NCBI GenBank assembly: GCA_022747635.1
Contig: JAKTNV010000014.1
Coordinates: forward strand, 13,947,610-14,011,609
DNA: 64,000 nucleotides
Direction: 5' to 3'
DNA from: Hetaerina americana
Taxonomy: Eukaryota; Arthropoda; Insecta; Odonata; Calopterygidae
In this document: positions 61,847 through 64,000 of the stretch, one piece after another
Position numbering within the stretch: the stretch's first letter is position 1
How the letters are laid out: every line of letters starts with the position of its first letter
Notes under the pieces: model-generated
The model's database searches: none
What the model was told of the DNA's origin: nothing
Seen by the model: only the letters and a program-made list of their open reading frames with translations
Program-made: the position numbers and the translations under genes

Positions 61847-64000
61847 TCATGGTCTTATTTACCACCATCAGTTATTTCTTCCCTGATAAAATACAATTCC
61901 TGGATAAAAATATAATAATGATAAAAAATAGAGAAGAATAAATATGAAATGAAGAATGTTCATCTATATATATTCAGGAAAAGGAATATTTCTGTATGAA
62001 ACATGGTTGATAATATTTCGGAATGTATTGAAAAAACCTTTAAAAAATTTGAAACCATTAGTACTTTAAGTGGTAGGAAAAAGAGTATCCCTAGGATCGT
62101 GAGTAGAGCCCGACCTCAGGGTATATCTTCATCCTTGCATACGTTTTAATGGTGGCAGACAAGTTTCTTGGTGGCCTTAATAAATAGTTCAATAGTCGAA
62201 GAGTTAATTTGGTCACTTACTTGGGTGATGCTGATTAAGTGTTTTAAAAATGCTGAACGTAAATCACGAGCATATTAAGTAAATGTTTACTCTAGTTTGC
62301 GTAGTTCAGTATAAATTTCTTCCACTATTATCGATGGCAAACATTCAAAGTGAAATACGTGCCTACTCCCAAACAATCAAGAATCAAATCAAGTTAGCTC
62401 TCTTTCACCATTATACGGCGTTTTACACTGACTTCTCCAGACTCCGATATGAACTTGCATTAATGCTTCCACAGAGCCATTTAAACAATTAATGCACTGA
62501 AAGAGGCTGGGTGAAACCACGTCACGCATGTACAACATTTCGAAATGAGTTCACTGCAGTGTGAAATTCAAATGAGAGCGTATCAATACAGTCCGCTTCT
62601 CGTGTAGCGATTTTGTTTTTAAGGACATATTTCCACTATTGTGCCGAATTTTCTGCGTGGCCAAGCAAAAGACCGATGTAGCAATAACAACGAAGCGCAT
62701 TCGACGATGGTTGAAACGGTCTCCCACATCATACGAAAGATCTCAGAAGATTCAGCACGGGTAAGACGATACGAAAGAAATTTTAAATTTTGTTATTACT
62801 TGGCTGCATTAACTACGATGAAGATATATACGTGTAAGGAGCCTTTGATAAAATTTTAGGCAAATATACATTTACACTGCTGGATAAGTACATTCAAACT
62901 CAACCATAGTGCTTCATATGTATTTAACCCTAGAGACAACCAAAAAATTAGAAAACTGTAGAACGTTCTTATCGCCATTATACATAGTTAGGAACTATAT
63001 CATAGGAAACTGATACAATTCTGTTCTCATTACAAATGCACACTAGTAATATTTACTTTTGCAGATGAGTATTTTATGCAGTATGGAGCATAGTATTTCT
63101 TTTTGAGTGAGTAGGGTTTTGCATAAAAATCCCGTAAGATAAACCATATTATTATATGCGATATATATCCCGTATTTATACTATGAATATATTTTGCCTA
63201 ATATTCAGAAATATTACATAGTTGGATTACAGAGAAAGGTTCCTGGTTTAGACAATTAGGCTTTGTAACATGAATTTGAGTAGCATTAACCAAATATTGT
63301 GTATTTTAGTTTATTTTACACATTCAGTTTCCGGAATTAGTAACAGTGACTCCAGAAAAAAATAAGTAAAAAATAATATCCCTTCAATAAAGACCTATGA
63401 TAAAGGGTTCTCCTGTATTAAATCAGAGGACTTACTCATGAATAAAATTTTATCCTTGCCAACAATATTAATATAGAGTACTGAACTATCGAAATCGAGA
63501 TTTTGTTCACCAGTAAAAGAGTACAGCGATTCTCACTGTACTCTCTCGAGTCGCCTTTCACAGCTGCCTCAGCGCCATACAGATCTCAATAACCCGTATT
63601 GCTGCTACTATCGTAGATACATTATTTCCTCTGGCCTATTTACCTACACCCTGCTTGTAACTCATTCTGCACGACGCCACGCCATAGCGTTGAAGATTCG
63701 ACAGATCGGAGATTTTATGAATAGGGGCGAAAAATAGAAATACCTATGCTTTATCGTCTGCAGGTAATTGATGATCGAGCCTCCTCTTCTGTCATAAGAT
63801 GGGGAGGCAGAGTGAGATCGGAAAATATTTCTGGGACGCCTTCCATCCGTCGCCAGAGAAGGCGTCATTTTATCGTCAGCGCTTTCTTACCAGCACTCCT
63901 TCGGCGCCTTTTATCGCAGTCTCATCGCAGTTCGTTGCTTTTCTTGTCGCCTGACCTTTAACGGATCCAAAATCTCCTTGTCTTTTGTTCGAATATCTCC

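Larger units (their letters stand above)
61171..64000. other. AT-rich DNA, no confident gene
   Basis: This holds the 54-base palindrome at 61415-61468 and a 68-residue plus frame at 61640-61846, both listed separately. The remaining sequence to the window end has dense stops. A slightly GC-richer patch near 63790-63960 shows nothing recognisable. Confidence 0.4.

Overview
This window looks like nuclear DNA from an invertebrate, most likely an insect or other arthropod. It is AT-rich and gene-poor. It carries mariner-type DNA transposons, decayed non-LTR retrotransposons whose reverse-transcriptase C-termini match a LINE type common in arthropods, several tRNA-derived SINEs, long (TA)n microsatellites and a few GC-rich islands. 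There is no bacterial-style gene packing, operon, rRNA, CRISPR array or phage module. Almost every long open frame is chance: a microsatellite translated, or the low stop frequency of a GC-rich island. I could not identify one complete host protein-coding gene. If a host gene crosses the window, the best anchor is the roughly 3.9-kb GC-rich island at about 50.69-54.58 kb, with smaller islands at about 18, 25, 55.5-56 and 60 kb. Exons short enough to be missed by eye cannot be excluded. || Layout. 0-0.7 kb: minus-strand LINE 3' fragment. 7.0-8.2 kb: cluster of related SINE copies in both orientations, interleaved with (TA)n arrays. 17.27-17.44 kb: foldback repeat with a small structured centre. 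19.4-20.3 kb: plus-strand LINE fragment abutting a palindrome. 22.285-23.041 kb: mariner deletion derivative with perfect 35-bp terminal inverted repeats, keeping the transposase DNA-binding half but not the catalytic core. 24.8-25.0 and 27.97-28.24 kb: two more tRNA-headed SINEs. 30.69-31.05 kb: 3' end of a different LINE with a (TAA)n tail. 33.45-33.60 kb: (CA)n/(TA)n compound microsatellite. 36.62-37.85 kb: a second, older mariner interrupted by a 308-bp SINE flanked by an 11-bp target-site duplication. 37.95-38.42 kb: inverted duplication containing a short open frame. 43 and 61 kb: heavily decayed LINE C-termini. 45.445-46.164 kb: MITE-like element with about 53-bp inverted repeats. The remainder is mostly AT-rich DNA in which I see no gene. 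|| How the parts work together. The readable content is a record of mobile elements. Neither mariner can encode an active transposase, and no LINE here keeps a full open frame. The non-autonomous copies would therefore have depended on proteins made elsewhere. The most informative structures are the dated nesting (SINE into mariner) and the mariner copy that could still encode a catalytically dead DNA-binding protein. I found no convincing evidence of a wholly new system.
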